Shown in pieces: positions 25,691-37,959 of a DNA stretch of 64,000 nt (the stretch's first letter is position 1; each line of letters begins with the position of its first letter). The DNA comes from Hydractinia symbiolongicarpus (Eukaryota > Cnidaria > Hydrozoa > Anthoathecata > Hydractiniidae): contig NC_079880.1 of the NCBI RefSeq assembly GCF_029227915.1, positions 28,081,501 to 28,145,500 on the forward strand, in the 5' to 3' direction. The notes beneath the pieces were generated by a model that saw only the letters and a list, made by a program, of their open reading frames with translations, had not been told where the DNA came from and did not search any database. A program made the position numbers and the translations under genes.

Positions 25691-28240
25691 TTTCGTTTGC
25701 CGGCGATTAAACTTCTTTTATTCAGCGTCTCATCAAAAATGAAAACATTTTTGAGAACTACAAGTCTCATGCGTTGTAGCGGTGAAAAAATTATTTAAAA
25801 AATCGTTCGCAACATGAGTTTACTCCCTGGGTACTTTCTTTGTATACTTTTGACTATACGGGCCGAGTCCGGGATTTACGGGAAATGGCGGGTTTTCGTT
25901 TGCCGGCGATTAAACATTTTTTATTCTGCGTCTCATCAAAAATGAAAGCATTTCTGAAAACTACAAGTCTCATGCGTTTTAGTAGTGAAAAAATAACTTA
26001 AAAAATCGTTCGCAAAAATGAGTTTACTCACAGGGTACTTTCTTTGTATACTTTTGACTATACGGGCCGAGTCCGGGATTTACGGGAAGTCGCAGGTTTT
26101 CGTTTGAGGGCAATTAAACTCCTTTTATTCAGCGTCTCATCAAAAATGAAAACATTTTTAAAAACTGCAAGTCTCATGGGCTTTAGTGGTGAAATAATAA
26201 TTTAAAAAATCGTTTTGGAAATGAGTTTACTCACAGGGTACTTTCTTTTTATACATTCGACTATACAGGCCAAGCCCGGGATTTACGGGAAATTGCGGGT
26301 TTTCGTTTGCCGCCGATTAAACCACTTTCCTTAAGCGTCTCATCAAAAATGAAAACATTTCTGAAAACTACAAGTCTCATGCGTTTTAGTAGTGAAAAAA
26401 TAACTTAAAAAATCGTTCGGAAAATGAGTTTACTCCCTGGGTACTTTCTTTGTATACTTTTGACTATACGGGCCGAGTCCAGGGTTTACTGGAAATGGCG
26501 GGTTTTCGTTTGCCGGCGATTAAACTTCTTTTATTCAGCGTCTCATCAAAAATGAAAACATTTTTGAAAACTACAAGTCTCATGCGTTTTAGTGGTGAAA
26601 AGATAATTTAAAAAATCGTTTTGGAAATGAGTTTACTCACAGGGTACTTTCTTTGTATACTTTTGACTATACGGGCCGAGTCCGGAATTTACGGGAAGTC
26701 GCGGGTTTTCGTTTGAGGGCGATTAAACTTCTTTTATTCAGCGTCTCATCAAAAATGAAAACATTTGTGAAAACTACAAGTCTGAAGCTTGTAGTGGTGA
26801 AAAAATAATTTAAAAAATCGTTCGGAAAATGAGTTTACTCCCTGGGAACTTTCTTTGTATACTTTTGACTATACGGGCCGAGTCTGGGGTTTACGGGAAA
26901 TGGCGGGTTTTCGTTTGCCGGCGATTAAACTTCTTTTATTCAGCGTCTCATCAAAAATGAAAACATTTTTGAAAACTACAAGTCTCATGCGTTTTAGTGG
27001 TAAAAAGATAATTTAAAAAATCGTTTTGGAAATGAGTTTAATCACAGGGTACTTCTTTGTATACATTCGACTATACAGGCCAAACCCGGGATTTACGGGA
27101 AATCGCGGGTTTTCGTTTGCCGGCGATTAAACTTCTTTTATTCAGCGTCTCATCAAAAATGAAAACATTTTTGAGAACTACAAGTCTCATGCGTTGTAGT
27201 GGTGAAAAAATTATTTAAAAAATCGTTCGCAACATGAGTTTACTCCCTGGGTACTTTCTTTGTATACTTTTGACTATACGGGCCGAGTCCGGGATTTACG
27301 GGAAATGGCGGGTTTTCGTGTGCCGGCGATTAAACATCTTTTATTCTGCGTCTCATCAAAAATGAAAGCATTTCTGAAAACTACAAGTCTCATGCGTTTT
27401 AGTAGTGAAAAAATAACTTAAAAAATCGTTCGGAAAATGAGTTTACTCACAGGGTACTTTCTTTGTATACTTTTGACTATACGGGCCGAGTCCAGGGTTT
27501 ACTAGAAATGGCGGGTTTTCGTTTGCCGGCGATTAAACTTCTTTTATTCAGCGTCTCATCAAAAATGAAAACATTTTTGAAAACTACAAGTCTCATGCGT
27601 TTTAGTGGTGAAAAGATAATTTAAAAAATCGTTTTGGAAATGAGTTTACTCACAGGGTACTTTCTTTGTATACTTTTGACTATACGGGCCGAGTCCAGAA
27701 TTTACGGGAAGTCGCGCGTTTACGTTTGAGGGCGATTAAACTTCTTTTATTCAGCGTCTCATCAAAAATGAAAACATTTTTGAAAACTACAAGTCCCATG
27801 CGTTTTAGTGGTAAAAAGATAATTTAAAAAATCGTTTTGGAAATGAGTTTAATCACAGGGTACTTCTTTGTATACATTCGACTATACAGGTCAAGCCCGG
27901 GATTTACGGGAAATCGCGGGTTTTCGTTTGCCGGCGATTAAACTTCTTTTATTCAGCGTCTCATCAAAAATGAAAACATTTTTGAGAACTACAAGTCTCA
28001 TGCGTTGTAGCGGTGAAAAAATTATTTAAAAAATCGTTCGCAACATGAGTTTACTCCCTGGGTACTTTCTTTGTATACTTTTGACTATACGGGCCGAGTC
28101 CGGGATTTACGGGAAATGGCGGGTTTTCGTTTGCCGGCGATTAAACATTTTTTATTCTGCGTCTCATCAAAAATGAAAGCATTTCTGAAAACTACAAGTC
28201 TCATGCGTTTTAGTAGTGAAAAAATAACTTAAAAAATCGT
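24660..28240. repeat. 11-monomer duplication, lag 2,231 bp
   Basis: Segments ~24,660-26,010 and ~26,891-28,240 match at 2,231 bp (11 x 203 minus 2). Anchors are CCAAACCCGGG at 24,849 and 27,080, and AGTCCAGAATTTACGG at 25,461 and 27,692. It overlaps the second 13-mer copy, so it is probably younger. The end of the match is where one copy reads ATCGTTCGCAAAAATGAG and the other ATCGTTTTGGAAATGAG. Confidence 0.88.
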
Positions 28241-28560
28241 TTTGGAAATGAGTTTACTCACAGGGTACTTTCTTTGTATACTTTTGACTATACGGGCCGA
28301 GTCCGGAATTTACGGGAAGTCGCGGGTTTTCGTTTGAGGGCGATTAAACTTCTTTTATTCAGCGTCTCATCAAAAATGAAAACATTTTTGAAAACTACAA
28401 GTCTGAAGCTTGTAGTGGTGAAAAAATAATTTAAAAAATCGTTCGGAAAATGAGTTTACTCCCTGGGTACTTTCTTTGTATACTTTTGACTATACGGGCC
28501 GAGTCTGGGGTTTACGGGAAATGGCGGGTTTTCGTTTGCCGGCGATTAAACTTCTTTTAT
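26610..28560. repeat. 8-monomer local duplication, lag about 1,621 bp
   Basis: TCCGGAATTTACGGGAAG with the following TCTGAAGCTTGTAG monomer and the GAGTCTGGGGTTTACGGG monomer occur from ~26,680 and again from ~28,302, 1,621 bp apart (8 x 203 minus 3). The shared stretch is short, roughly 300 bp. Confidence 0.75.
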
Positions 28561-29059
28561 TCAGCGTCTCATCAAAAATGAAAACATTTTTGAAAACTAC
28601 AAGTCTCATGCGTTGTAGTGGTGAAAAAATAATTTAAAAATTCGTTCGGAAAATGCGTTTACTCCCTGGGTACTTTCTTTGCATACTTTTGACTATACGG
28701 GCCGAGTCCGGGGTTTACGGGAAATGGCGGGTTTTCGTTTGCCGGCGATTAAACTTCTTTTATTCAGCGTCTCATCAAAAATGAAAACATTTTTGAAAAC
28801 TACAAGTCTCATGCGTTTTAGTGGTAAAAAGATAATTTAAAAAATCGTTTTGGAAATGAGTTTAATCACAGGGTACTTCTTTGTATACATTCGACTATAC
28901 AGGCCAAGCCCGGGATTTACGGGAAATCGCGGGTTTTCGTTTGCCGGCGATTAAACTTCTTTTATTCAGCGTCTCATCAAAAATGAAAACATTTTTGAGA
29001 ACTACAAGTCTCATGCGTTGTAGCGGTGAAAAAATTATTTAAAAAATCGTTCGCAACAT

Positions 29060-30720
29060 GAGTTTACTCCCTGGGTACTTTCTTTGTATACATTTCACTA
29101 TACGGGCCAAGCCCGGCATTTACGGGAAAACACGGGTTTTCGTTTGCAGGCGATTAAACCACTTTCATTAAGCGTCTCATCAAAAATGAAAACATTTCTG
29201 AAAACTGCAAGTCTCATGCGTTTTAGTGGTGAAAAAATAATTTAAAAAATCGTTCGGGAAATGAGTTTACTCCCTGTGTACTTTCTTTGTATTCTTTTGA
29301 CTATACGGGCCGAGCCCGGGATTTACGGGAAACCGCAGGTTTTCGTTTGCCGGCGATTAAACTTCTTTTATTCAGCGTCTCATCAAAAATGAAAACATTT
29401 TTGAAAACTACATGTCTCATGCGTTTTAGTGGTGAAAAAATAATTTAAAAAATCGTTCAGGAAATGAGTTTACTCCCTGGGTACTTTCTTTGTATACTTT
29501 TGATTATACGGGCCGAGTCCGGGGTTTACGGGAAATGGTGGGTTTTCGTTTGCCGGCGATTACACTTCTTTTTTTCAGCGTCTCATCAAAAATGAAAACA
29601 TTTTTGAAAACTACAAGTCTCATGCGTTTAAGTGGTGAAAAAATATATTAAAAAATCGTTCAAGAAATGAGTTTACTCCCTGGGTACTTTCTTTGTATAC
29701 TTTTGATTATACGGGCCGAGTCCGAGATTTACGGGAAATCGCAGGTTTTCGTTTGCCGGCGTTTAAACTTGTTTTATTCAGCGTCTCATCAAGAATGAAC
29801 ACAAGTTTGAAGACTACAAGTCTCATGCGTTTTAGTGGTGAAAAAATAATTTAAAAAATCGTTCGGGAAATGAGTTTACTCCCTGGGTACTTTCTTTGTA
29901 TACTTTTGACTATACGGGCCAAGCCCGGGATTTACGGGAAATGGCGGGTTTTCGTTTGCCGGCGATTAAACTTCTTTTATTCAGCGTCTCATCACAAATG
30001 AAAACATTTTTGAAAACTACAAGTCTCATGCGTTTTAGTGGTGAAAAAAAAATTTAAAAAATCGTTCGGGAAATGAGTTTACTCCCTGGATAATTTCTTT
30101 GTATACATTCGACTACATGGGCCAAGCCCGGGATTTCGGGGAAGTCGCTGGTTTTCGTTTGCCGGCGATTAAACCTCTTTCATTAAGCGTCTCATCAAAA
30201 ATGAAAACATTTTTGAAAACTACAAGTCTCATGCGTTTTAGTGGTGAAAAAATAATTTAAAAAATCGTTCGGAAAATGCGTTTACTCCCTGGGTACTTTC
30301 TTTGTATACTTTTGACTATACGGGCCGAGTCCGGGATTTACAGGAAATCGCGGGTTTTCGTTTGCCGACGATTAAACTTCTTTGATTTAGCGTCCCATCA
30401 AAAATGAAAACATTTTTAAAAACTACAAGTCTCATGCGTTTTAGTGGTGAAAAAATAATATAAAAAATCGTTGGGGAAATGAGTTTACTCACAGGGCACT
30501 TTCTTTGTATACATTCGACTATACGGGCCAAGCCCGAGATTTAAGGGAAATCGCGGGTTTTCGTTTGCCGGCGATTAGACCTCTTTCATTAAGCGTCTCA
30601 TTAAAATTGAAAACATTTTTGAAAACTACAAGTCTCATGCGTTTTAGTGGTGAAAAAAAAATTTGAAAAATCGTTCGGGAAATGAGTTTACTCCCTGGGT
30701 ACTTTCTTTGTATACATTCG
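29060..30720. repeat. Transitional block between left and right domains, copy 1
   Basis: The block starts with a monomer carrying TACATTTCACTATACGGG and ends where 407-bp dimers begin. Distinctive variants are CTGTGTACTTTC, CTTTTGATTATACGGG, GCGTTTAAAC, AAGAATGAACACAAGTTTG, TCACAAATGAAAAC, CTGGATAATTTC and GTTGGGGAAATGAG. These recur in the same order near 54.8-56.5 kb and in part near 49.3-50.7 kb. It mixes left-type A monomers (GGGGTTTACGGG) with right-type B monomers. Confidence 0.82.
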
Positions 30721-32890
30721 ACTACACGGGCCAAGCCCGGGATTTAGGGGAAATCGCTGGTTTTCGTTTGCCGGCGATTAAGCCTCTTTCATTAAGCGTC
30801 TCATCAAAGATGAAAACATTTTTGAAAACTACAAGTCTCATGCGTTTTAGTGGTGAAAAAATAATTTAAAAAATCTGTTCGGAAAATGAGTTTACTCCCT
30901 GGGTACTTTCTTTGTATACTTTTGACTATACGGGCCGAGTCCGGGATTTACGGGAAATCGCGGGTTTTCGTTTGCCGGCGATTAAACTTCTTTTATTTAG
31001 CGTCCCATCAAAAATGAAAACATTTTTGAAAACTACAAGTCTCATGCGTTTTAGTGGTGAAAAAATAATATAAAAAATCGTTCGGGAAATGAGTTTACTC
31101 ACAAGGCACTTTCTTTGTATACATTCGACTATACGGGCCAAGCCCGGGATTTAAGGGAAATCGCGGGTTTTCGTTTGCCGGCGATTAAGCCTCTTTCATT
31201 AAGCGTCTCATCAAAGATGAAAACATTTTTGAAAACTACAAGTCTCATGCGTTTTAGTGGTGAAAAAATAATTTAAAAAATCTGTTCGGAAAATGAGTTT
31301 ACTCCCTGGGTACTTTCTTTGTATACTTTTGACTATACGGGCCGAGTCCGGGATTTACGGGAAATCGCGGGTTTTCGTTTGCCGGCGATTAAACTTCTTT
31401 TATTTAGCGTCCCATCAAAAATGAAAACATTTTTGAAAACTACAAGTCTCATGCGTTTTAGTGGTGAAAAAATAATATAAAAAATCGTTCGGGAAATGAG
31501 TTTACTCCCTGGGTACTTTCTTTGTATACATTCGACTACACGGGCCAAGCCCGGGATTTAGGGGAAATCGCGGGTTTTCGTTTGCCGGCGATTAAGCCTC
31601 TTTCATTAAGCGTCTCATCAAAGATGAAAACATTTTTGAAAACTACAAGTCTCATGCGTTTTAGTGGTGAAAAAATAATTTAAAAAATCTGTTCGGAAAA
31701 TGAGTTTACTCCCTGGGTACTTTCTTTGTATACTTTTGACTATACGGGCCGAGTCCGGGATTTACGGGAAATCGCGGGTTTTCGTTTGCCGGCGATTAAA
31801 CTTCTTTTATTTAGCGTCCCATCAAAAATGAAAACATTTTTGAAAACTACAAGTCTCATGCGTTTTAGTGGTGAAATAATAATATAAAAAATCGTTCGGG
31901 AAATGAGTTTACTCACAAGGCACTTTCTTTGTATACATTCGACTATACGGGCCAAGCCCGGGATTTAAGGGAAATCGCGGGTTTTCGTTTGCCGGCGATT
32001 AAGCCTCTTTCATTAAGCGTCTCATCAAAGATGAAAACATTTTTGAAAACTACAAGTCTCATGCGTTTTAGTGGTGAAAAAATAATTTAAAAAATCTGTT
32101 CGGAAAATGAGTTTACTCCCTGGGTACTTTCTTTGTATACTTTTGACTATACGGGCCGAGTCCGGGATTTACGGGAAATCGCGGGTTTTCGTTTGCCGGC
32201 GATTAAACTTCTTTTATTTAGCGTCCCATCAAAAATGAAAACATTTTTGAAAACTACAAGTCTCATGCGTTTTAGTGGTGAAAAAATAATATAAAAAATC
32301 GTTCGGGAAATGAGTTTACTCACAAGGCACTTTCTTTGTATACATTCGACTATACGGGCCAAGCCCGGGATTTAAGGGAAATCGCGGGTTTTCGTTTGCC
32401 GGCGATTAGACCTCTTTCATTAAGCGTCTCATTAAAAATGAAAACATTTTTGAAAACTACAAGTCTCATGCGTTTTAGTGGTGAAAAAATAATTTAAAAA
32501 ATCTGTTCGGAAAATGAGTTTACTCCCTGGGTACTTTCTTTGTATACTTTTGACTATACGGGCCGAGTCCGGGATTTACGGGAAATCGCGGGTTTTCGTT
32601 TGCCGGCGATTAAACTTCTTTTATTAAGCGTCCCATCAAAAATGAAAACATTTTTGAAAACTACTAGTCTCATGCGTTTTAGTGGTGAAAAAATAATATA
32701 AAAAATGGTTCAGGAAATGAGTTTATTCACAGGGCACTTTCTTTGTATACATTCGACTATACGGGCCAAGCCCGGGATTTAAGGGAAATCGCGGGTTTTC
32801 GTTTGCCGGCGATTAGACCTCTTTCATTAAGCGTCTCATTAAAAATGAAAACATTTTTGAAAAATGCAAGTCTCATGCGTTTTAGTGGTG
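30720..32890. repeat. 407-bp dimer higher-order repeat, about 5 copies
   Basis: An A monomer (CGAGTCCGGG, after ATCTGTTCGG) alternates with a B-type monomer (AAGGCAC or CCCTGGG, then CAAGCCCGGGATTTAAGG). Homologous positions recur at 407-bp steps; the A-monomer CGAGTCC lies near 30,936, 31,343, 31,750, 32,157 and 32,564. The dimer is 203 + 204 bp because one member carries the extra base. The regular alternation stops where a TACACGGGCC monomer and then the TCTAACC marker monomer begin. Confidence 0.92.
31134..31146. repeat. CGGGC-CAA-GCCCG dyad in right-domain B monomers (example)
   Basis: A perfect 5-bp inverted repeat surrounds a three-base centre. A monomers read CGGGC-CGA-GTCCG, which would keep the stem as a G-U wobble in a plus-strand RNA. 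Left-domain B monomers read CAGGC-CAA-GCCCG, a wobble in a minus-strand RNA. Confidence 0.75.
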
Positions 32891-34230
32891 AAAAAAAAAT
32901 TTAAAAAATCGTTTGGGAAATGAGTTTACTCCCTGGGTACTTTCTTTGTATACATTCGACTACACGGGCCAAGCCCGGGATTTAGGGGAAATCGCTGGTT
33001 TTCGTTTGCCGGCGATTAAACCTCTTTCATTAAGCGTCTAACCAAAAATGTAAAGATTTCTGAAAACTAAAAGTCTCATGCTTTTCAGTGGTGAAAAGAT
33101 AATTTAAAAAATGGTTTTGGAAATGAGTTTACTCACAGGCTACTTTCTTTGTATACTTTTGACTATACGGGCCGAGTCCGGGATTTACGGGAAGTCGCGG
33201 GTTTTCGTTTGTCGGCGAATAAACTTCCTTTATTCAGCGTCTCATCAAAAATGAAAACATTTTTAAAAACTACAAGTCTCATGCGTTTTAGTGGTGAAAA
33301 GATAATTTAAAAAATCGTTTTGGAAATGAGTTTACTCACAGGGTACTTTCTTTGTATACATTCGACTATAAGGGCCAAGCCCGGCATTTACGGGAAATCG
33401 CAGGTTTTCGTTTGCCGGCGATTAAACTTCTTTTATTCAGCTTCTCATCAAAAATGAAAACATTTTTGAAAACTACAAGTCTCATACGTTTTAGTGGTGA
33501 AAAGATAATTTAAAAAATCGTTTTGGAAATGAGTTTACTCACAGGGTACTTTCTTTGCATACATTCGACTATACGGGCCAAGCCCGGCATTTACGGGAAA
33601 TCACGGGTTTTCGTTTGCAGGCGATTAAACCACTTTCATTAAGCGTCTCATCAAAAATGAAAACATTTTTGAAAACTACAAGTCTCATGCGTTTTAGTGG
33701 TGAAAAGAAAATTTAAAAAATTGTTCGGGAAATGAGTTTACTCCCTGGGTACTTTCTTTGTATACATTCGACTACACGGGCCAAGCCCGGGATTTAGGGG
33801 AAATCGCTGGTTTTCGTTTGCCGGCGATTAAACCTCTTTCATTAAGCGTCTCATCAAAAATGAAAACATTTTTGAAAACTACAAGTCTCATGCGTTTTAG
33901 TGGTGAAAAAATAATTTAAAAAATCTGTTCGGAAAATGAGTTTACTCCCTGGGTACTTTCTTTGTATACTTTTGACTATAAGGGCCGAGTCCGGGATTTA
34001 CGGGAAATCGCGGGTTTTCCTTTGCCGGCGATTAAACTTCTTTTATTTAGCGTCCCATCAAAAATGAAAACATTTTTGAAAACTACAAGTCTCATGCGTT
34101 TTAGTGGTGAAAAAATAATATAAAAAATGGTTCAGGAAATGAGTTTATTCACAGGGCACTTTCTTTGTATACATTCGACTATACGGGCCAAGCCCGGGAT
34201 TTAAGGGAAATCGCGGGTTTTCGTTTGCCG
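31990..34230. repeat. 2.2-kb segment duplicated at 39,300-41,540 (lag 7,309 bp)
   Basis: Shared private variants include GATTAAGCCTC with TCATCAAAGATG at the start, CTACTAGTCTCATG (32,661 and 39,970) and the TCTAACC marker monomer (33,036 and 40,345). The lag is 36 x 203 plus 1 bp. The match ends where one copy continues GATTAAACTTC and the other GATTAGACCTC. Confidence 0.88.
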
Positions 34231-34689
34231 GCGATTAAACTTCTTTTATTTAGCGTCCCATCAAAAATGAAAACATTTTTGAAAACTACAAGTCTCATGC
34301 GTTTTAGTGGTGAAAAAATAATATAAAAAATCGTTCGGGAAATGAGTTTACTCACAAGGCACTTTCTTTGTATACATTCGACTATACGGGCCAAGCCCGG
34401 GATTTAAGGGAAATCGCGGGTTTTCGTTTGCCGGCGATTAGACCTCTTTCATTAAGCGTCTCATTAAAAATGAAAACATTTTTGAAAACTACAAGTCTCA
34501 TGCGTTTTAGTGGTAAAAAAATAATTTAAAAAATCTGTTCGGAAAATGAGTTTACTCCCTGGGTACTTTCTTTGTATACTTTTGACTATACGGGCCGAGT
34601 CCGGGATTTACGGGAAATCGCGGGTTTTCGTTTGCCGGCGATTAAACTTCTTTTATTTAGCGTCCCATCAAAAATGAAAACATTTTTGA

Positions 34690-37370
34690 AAACTGCAAGT
34701 CTCATGCGTTTTAGTGGTGAAAAAAAAATTAAAAAATCGTTTGGGAAATGAGTTTACTCCCTGGGTACTTTCTTTGTATACATTCGACTACACGGGCCAA
34801 GACCGGGATTTAGGGGAAATCGCTGGTTTTCGTTTGCCGGCGATTAAACCTCTTTCATTAAGCGTCTAACCAAAAATGTAAAGATTTCTGAAAACTAAAA
34901 GTCTCATGCTTTTCAGTGGTGAAAAGATAATTTAAAAAATCGTTTTGGAAATGAGTTTACTCACAGGCTACTTTCTTTGTATACTTTTGACTATACGGGC
35001 CGAGTCCGGGATTTACGGGAAGTCGCGGGTTTTCGTTTGCCGGCGAATAAACTTCCTTTATTCAGCGTCTCATCAAAAATGAAAACATTTTTAAAAAGTA
35101 CAAGTCTCATGCGTTTTAGTGGTGAAAAGATAATTTAAAAAATCGTTTTGGAAATGAGTTTACTCACAGGGTACTTTCTTTGTATACATTCAACTATACG
35201 GGCCAAGCCCGGCATTTACGGGAAATCGCAGGTTTTCGTTTGCCGGCGATTAAACTTCTTTTATTCAGCTTCTCATCAAAAATGAAAACATTTTTGAAAA
35301 CTACAAGTCTCATGCGTTTTAGTGGTGAAAAGATAATTTAAAAAATCGTTTTGGAAATGAGTTTACTCACAGGGTACTTTCTTTGCATACATTCGACTAT
35401 ACGGGCCAAGCCCGGCATTTACGGGAAATCACGGGTTTTCGTTTGCAGGCGATTAAACCACTTTCATTAAGCGTCTCATCAAAAATGAAAACATTTTTAA
35501 AAACTACAAGTCTCATGCGTTTTAGTGGTGAAAAGAAAATTTAAAAAATTGTTCGGGAAATGAGTTTACTCCCTGGGTACTTTCTTTGTATACATTCGAC
35601 TACACGGGCCAAGCCCGGGATTTAGGGGAAATCGCTGGTTTTCGTTTGCCGGCGATTAAACCTCTTTCATTAAGCGTCTCATCAAAAATGAAAACATTTT
35701 TGAAAACTACAAGTCTCATGCGTTTTAGTGGTGAAAAAATAATATAAAAAATCGTTCGGGAAATGAGTTTACTCACAAGGCACTTTCTTTGTATACATTC
35801 GACTATACGGGCCAAGCCCGGGATTTAAGGGAAATCGCGGGTTTTCGTTTGCCGGCGATTAGACCTCTTTCATTAAGCGTCTCATTAAAAATGAAAACAT
35901 TTTTGAAAACTACAAGTCTCATGCGTTTTAGTGGTGAAAAAATAATTTAAAAAATCTGTTCGGAAAATGAGTTTACTCCCTGGGTACTTTCTTTGTATAC
36001 TTTTGACTATACGGGCCGAGTCCGGGATTTACGGGAAATCGCGGGTTTTCGTTTGCCGGCGATTAAACTTCTTTTATTTAGCGTCCCATCAAAAATGAAA
36101 ACATTTTTGAAAACTACAAGTCTCATGCGTTTTAGTGGTGAAAAAATAATATAAAAAATGGTTCAGGAAATGAGTTTATTCACAGGGCACTTTCTTTGTA
36201 TACATTCGACTATACGGGCCAAGCCCGGGATTTAAGGGAAATCGCGGGTTTTCGTTTGCCGGCGATTAGACCTCTTTCATTAAGCGTCTCATTAAAAATG
36301 AAAACATTTTTGAAAACTGCAAGTCTCATGCGTTTTAGTGGTGAAAAAAAAAATTAAAAAATCGTTTGAGAAATGAGTTTACTCCCTGGGTACTTTCTTT
36401 GTATACATTCGACTACACGGGCCAAGACCGGGATTTAGGGGAAATCGCTGGTTTTCGTTTGCCGGCGATTAAACCTCTTTCATTAAGCGTCTAACCAAAA
36501 ATGTAAAGATTTCTGAAAACTAAAAGTCTCATGCTTTTCAGTGGTGAAAAGGTAATTTAAAAAATCGTTTTGGAAATGAGTTTACTCACAGGCTACTTTC
36601 TTTGTATACTTTTGACTATACGGGCCGAGTCCGGGATTTACGGGAAGTCGCGGGTTTTCGTTTGCCGACGAATAAACTTCCTTTATTCAGCGTCTCATCA
36701 AAAATGAAAACATTTTTAAAAACTACAAGTCTCATGCGTTTTAGTGGTGAAAAGATAATTTAAAAAATCGTTTTGGAAATGAGTTTACTCACAGGGTACT
36801 TTCTTTGTATACATTCGACTATACGGGCCAAGCCCGGCATTTACGGGAAATCGCAGGTTTTCGTTTGCCGGCGATTAAACTTCTTTTATTCAGCTTCTCA
36901 TCAAAAATGAAAACATTTTTGAAAACTACAAGTCTCATGCGTTTTAGTGGTGAAAAGATAATTTAAAAAATCGTTTTGGAAATGAGTTTACTCACAGGGT
37001 ACTTTCTTTGCATACATTCGACTATACGGGCCAAGCCCGGCATTTACGGGAAATCACGGGTTTTCGTTTGCAGGCGATTAAACCACTTTCATTAAGCGTC
37101 TCATCAAAAATGAAAACATTTTTGAAAACTACAAGTCTCATGCGTTTTAGTGGTGAAAAGAAAATTTAAAAAATTGTTCGGGAAATGAGTTTACTCCCTG
37201 GGTACTTTCTTTGTATACATTCGACTACACGGGCCAAGCCCGGGATTTAGGGGAAATCACTGGTTTTCGTTTGCCGGCGATTAAACCTCTTTCATTAAGC
37301 GTCTCATCAAAAATGAAAACATTTTTGAAAACTACAAGTCTTATGCGTTTTAGTGGTGAAAAAAAAATTT
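34690..37370. repeat. 8-monomer tandem duplication, lag 1,625 bp
   Basis: The marker module at 34,864 recurs at 36,489 with the same flanks; ~34,690-35,745 matches ~36,315-37,370. Shared details include GGCCAAGACCGGG and the run of GAAAAGAAAATTT. Beyond ~37,370 the second copy changes to AAAAAAAATTTAAAAAATCG where the first has AATAATATAAAAAATCG. Confidence 0.85.
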
Positions 37371-37959
37371 AAAAAATCGTTCGGAAAATGAGTTTACTCC
37401 CAGGGTACTTTCTTTGTATACTTTTGACTATACGGGCCGAGTCCGGGATTTACGGGAAGTCGCGGGTTTTCGTTTGCCGGCGATAAAACTTCTTTTATTC
37501 AGTGTCTCATCAAAAATGAAAACATTTTTGAAAACTACAAGTCTCATGCGTTTTAGTGGTGAAAAGATAATTTAAAAAATCGTTTTGGAAATGAATTTAC
37601 TCACAGGGTACTTTCTTTGTATACTTTTGACTATACGGGATGAGTCCGGGATTTACGGGAAGTCGCGGGTTTTCGTTGCCAGCGATTAAACTTCTTTTAT
37701 TCAGCGTCTCATCAAAAATGAAAACATTTTTGAAAACTACAAGTCTCATGCGTTTTAGTGGTGAAAAGATAATTTAAAAAATCGCTTTGGAAATGAGTTT
37801 ACTGACAGGGTACTTTCTTTGTATACATTCGACTATACGGGCCAAGCCCGGCATTTACGGGAAATCACGGGTTTTCGTTTGCAGGCGATTAAACCACTTT
37901 CATTAAGCGTCTCATCAAAAATGAAAACATTTCTGAAAACTACAAGTCTCATGCGTTTT

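Larger units (their letters stand above)
3076..28420 (+). repeat. HindIII-site variant monomers (7 copies, left domain)
   Basis: The conserved TCTCATGCGTTTTAGTGG is replaced by TCTCAAGCTTGTAGTGG or TCTGAAGCTTGTAGTGG, one base shorter, near 3,079, 8,957, 18,267, 21,714, 24,349, 26,783 and 28,403. Spacings reflect the duplications already listed: 9,311 bp between the second and third, 2,635 bp between the fourth and fifth. The first member of each form is not otherwise distinctive. The AAGCTT would give a useful restriction ladder. Confidence 0.85.
1..29060. repeat. Left satellite domain (subfamily set 1)
   Basis: Marker variants restricted to or strongly enriched in this part are monomers with TTCGCAACATGAG (for example near 2,105, 6,774, 11,226, 15,070, 22,371, 25,007, 28,038 and last near 29,051), B monomers with TATACAGGCCAAG, A monomers with CCGGGGTTTACGGGAAATGG, and paired TCCCATCAAATATG monomers. 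The HindIII-site variant CAAGCTTGTAGTGG also lies mostly here. The domain ends abruptly at the last TTCGCAACATGAG monomer. Its first ~18 kb is built from interleaved long-lag duplications and 18.9-28.5 kb from cleaner tandem units, which suggests different ages of amplification. Confidence 0.85.
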
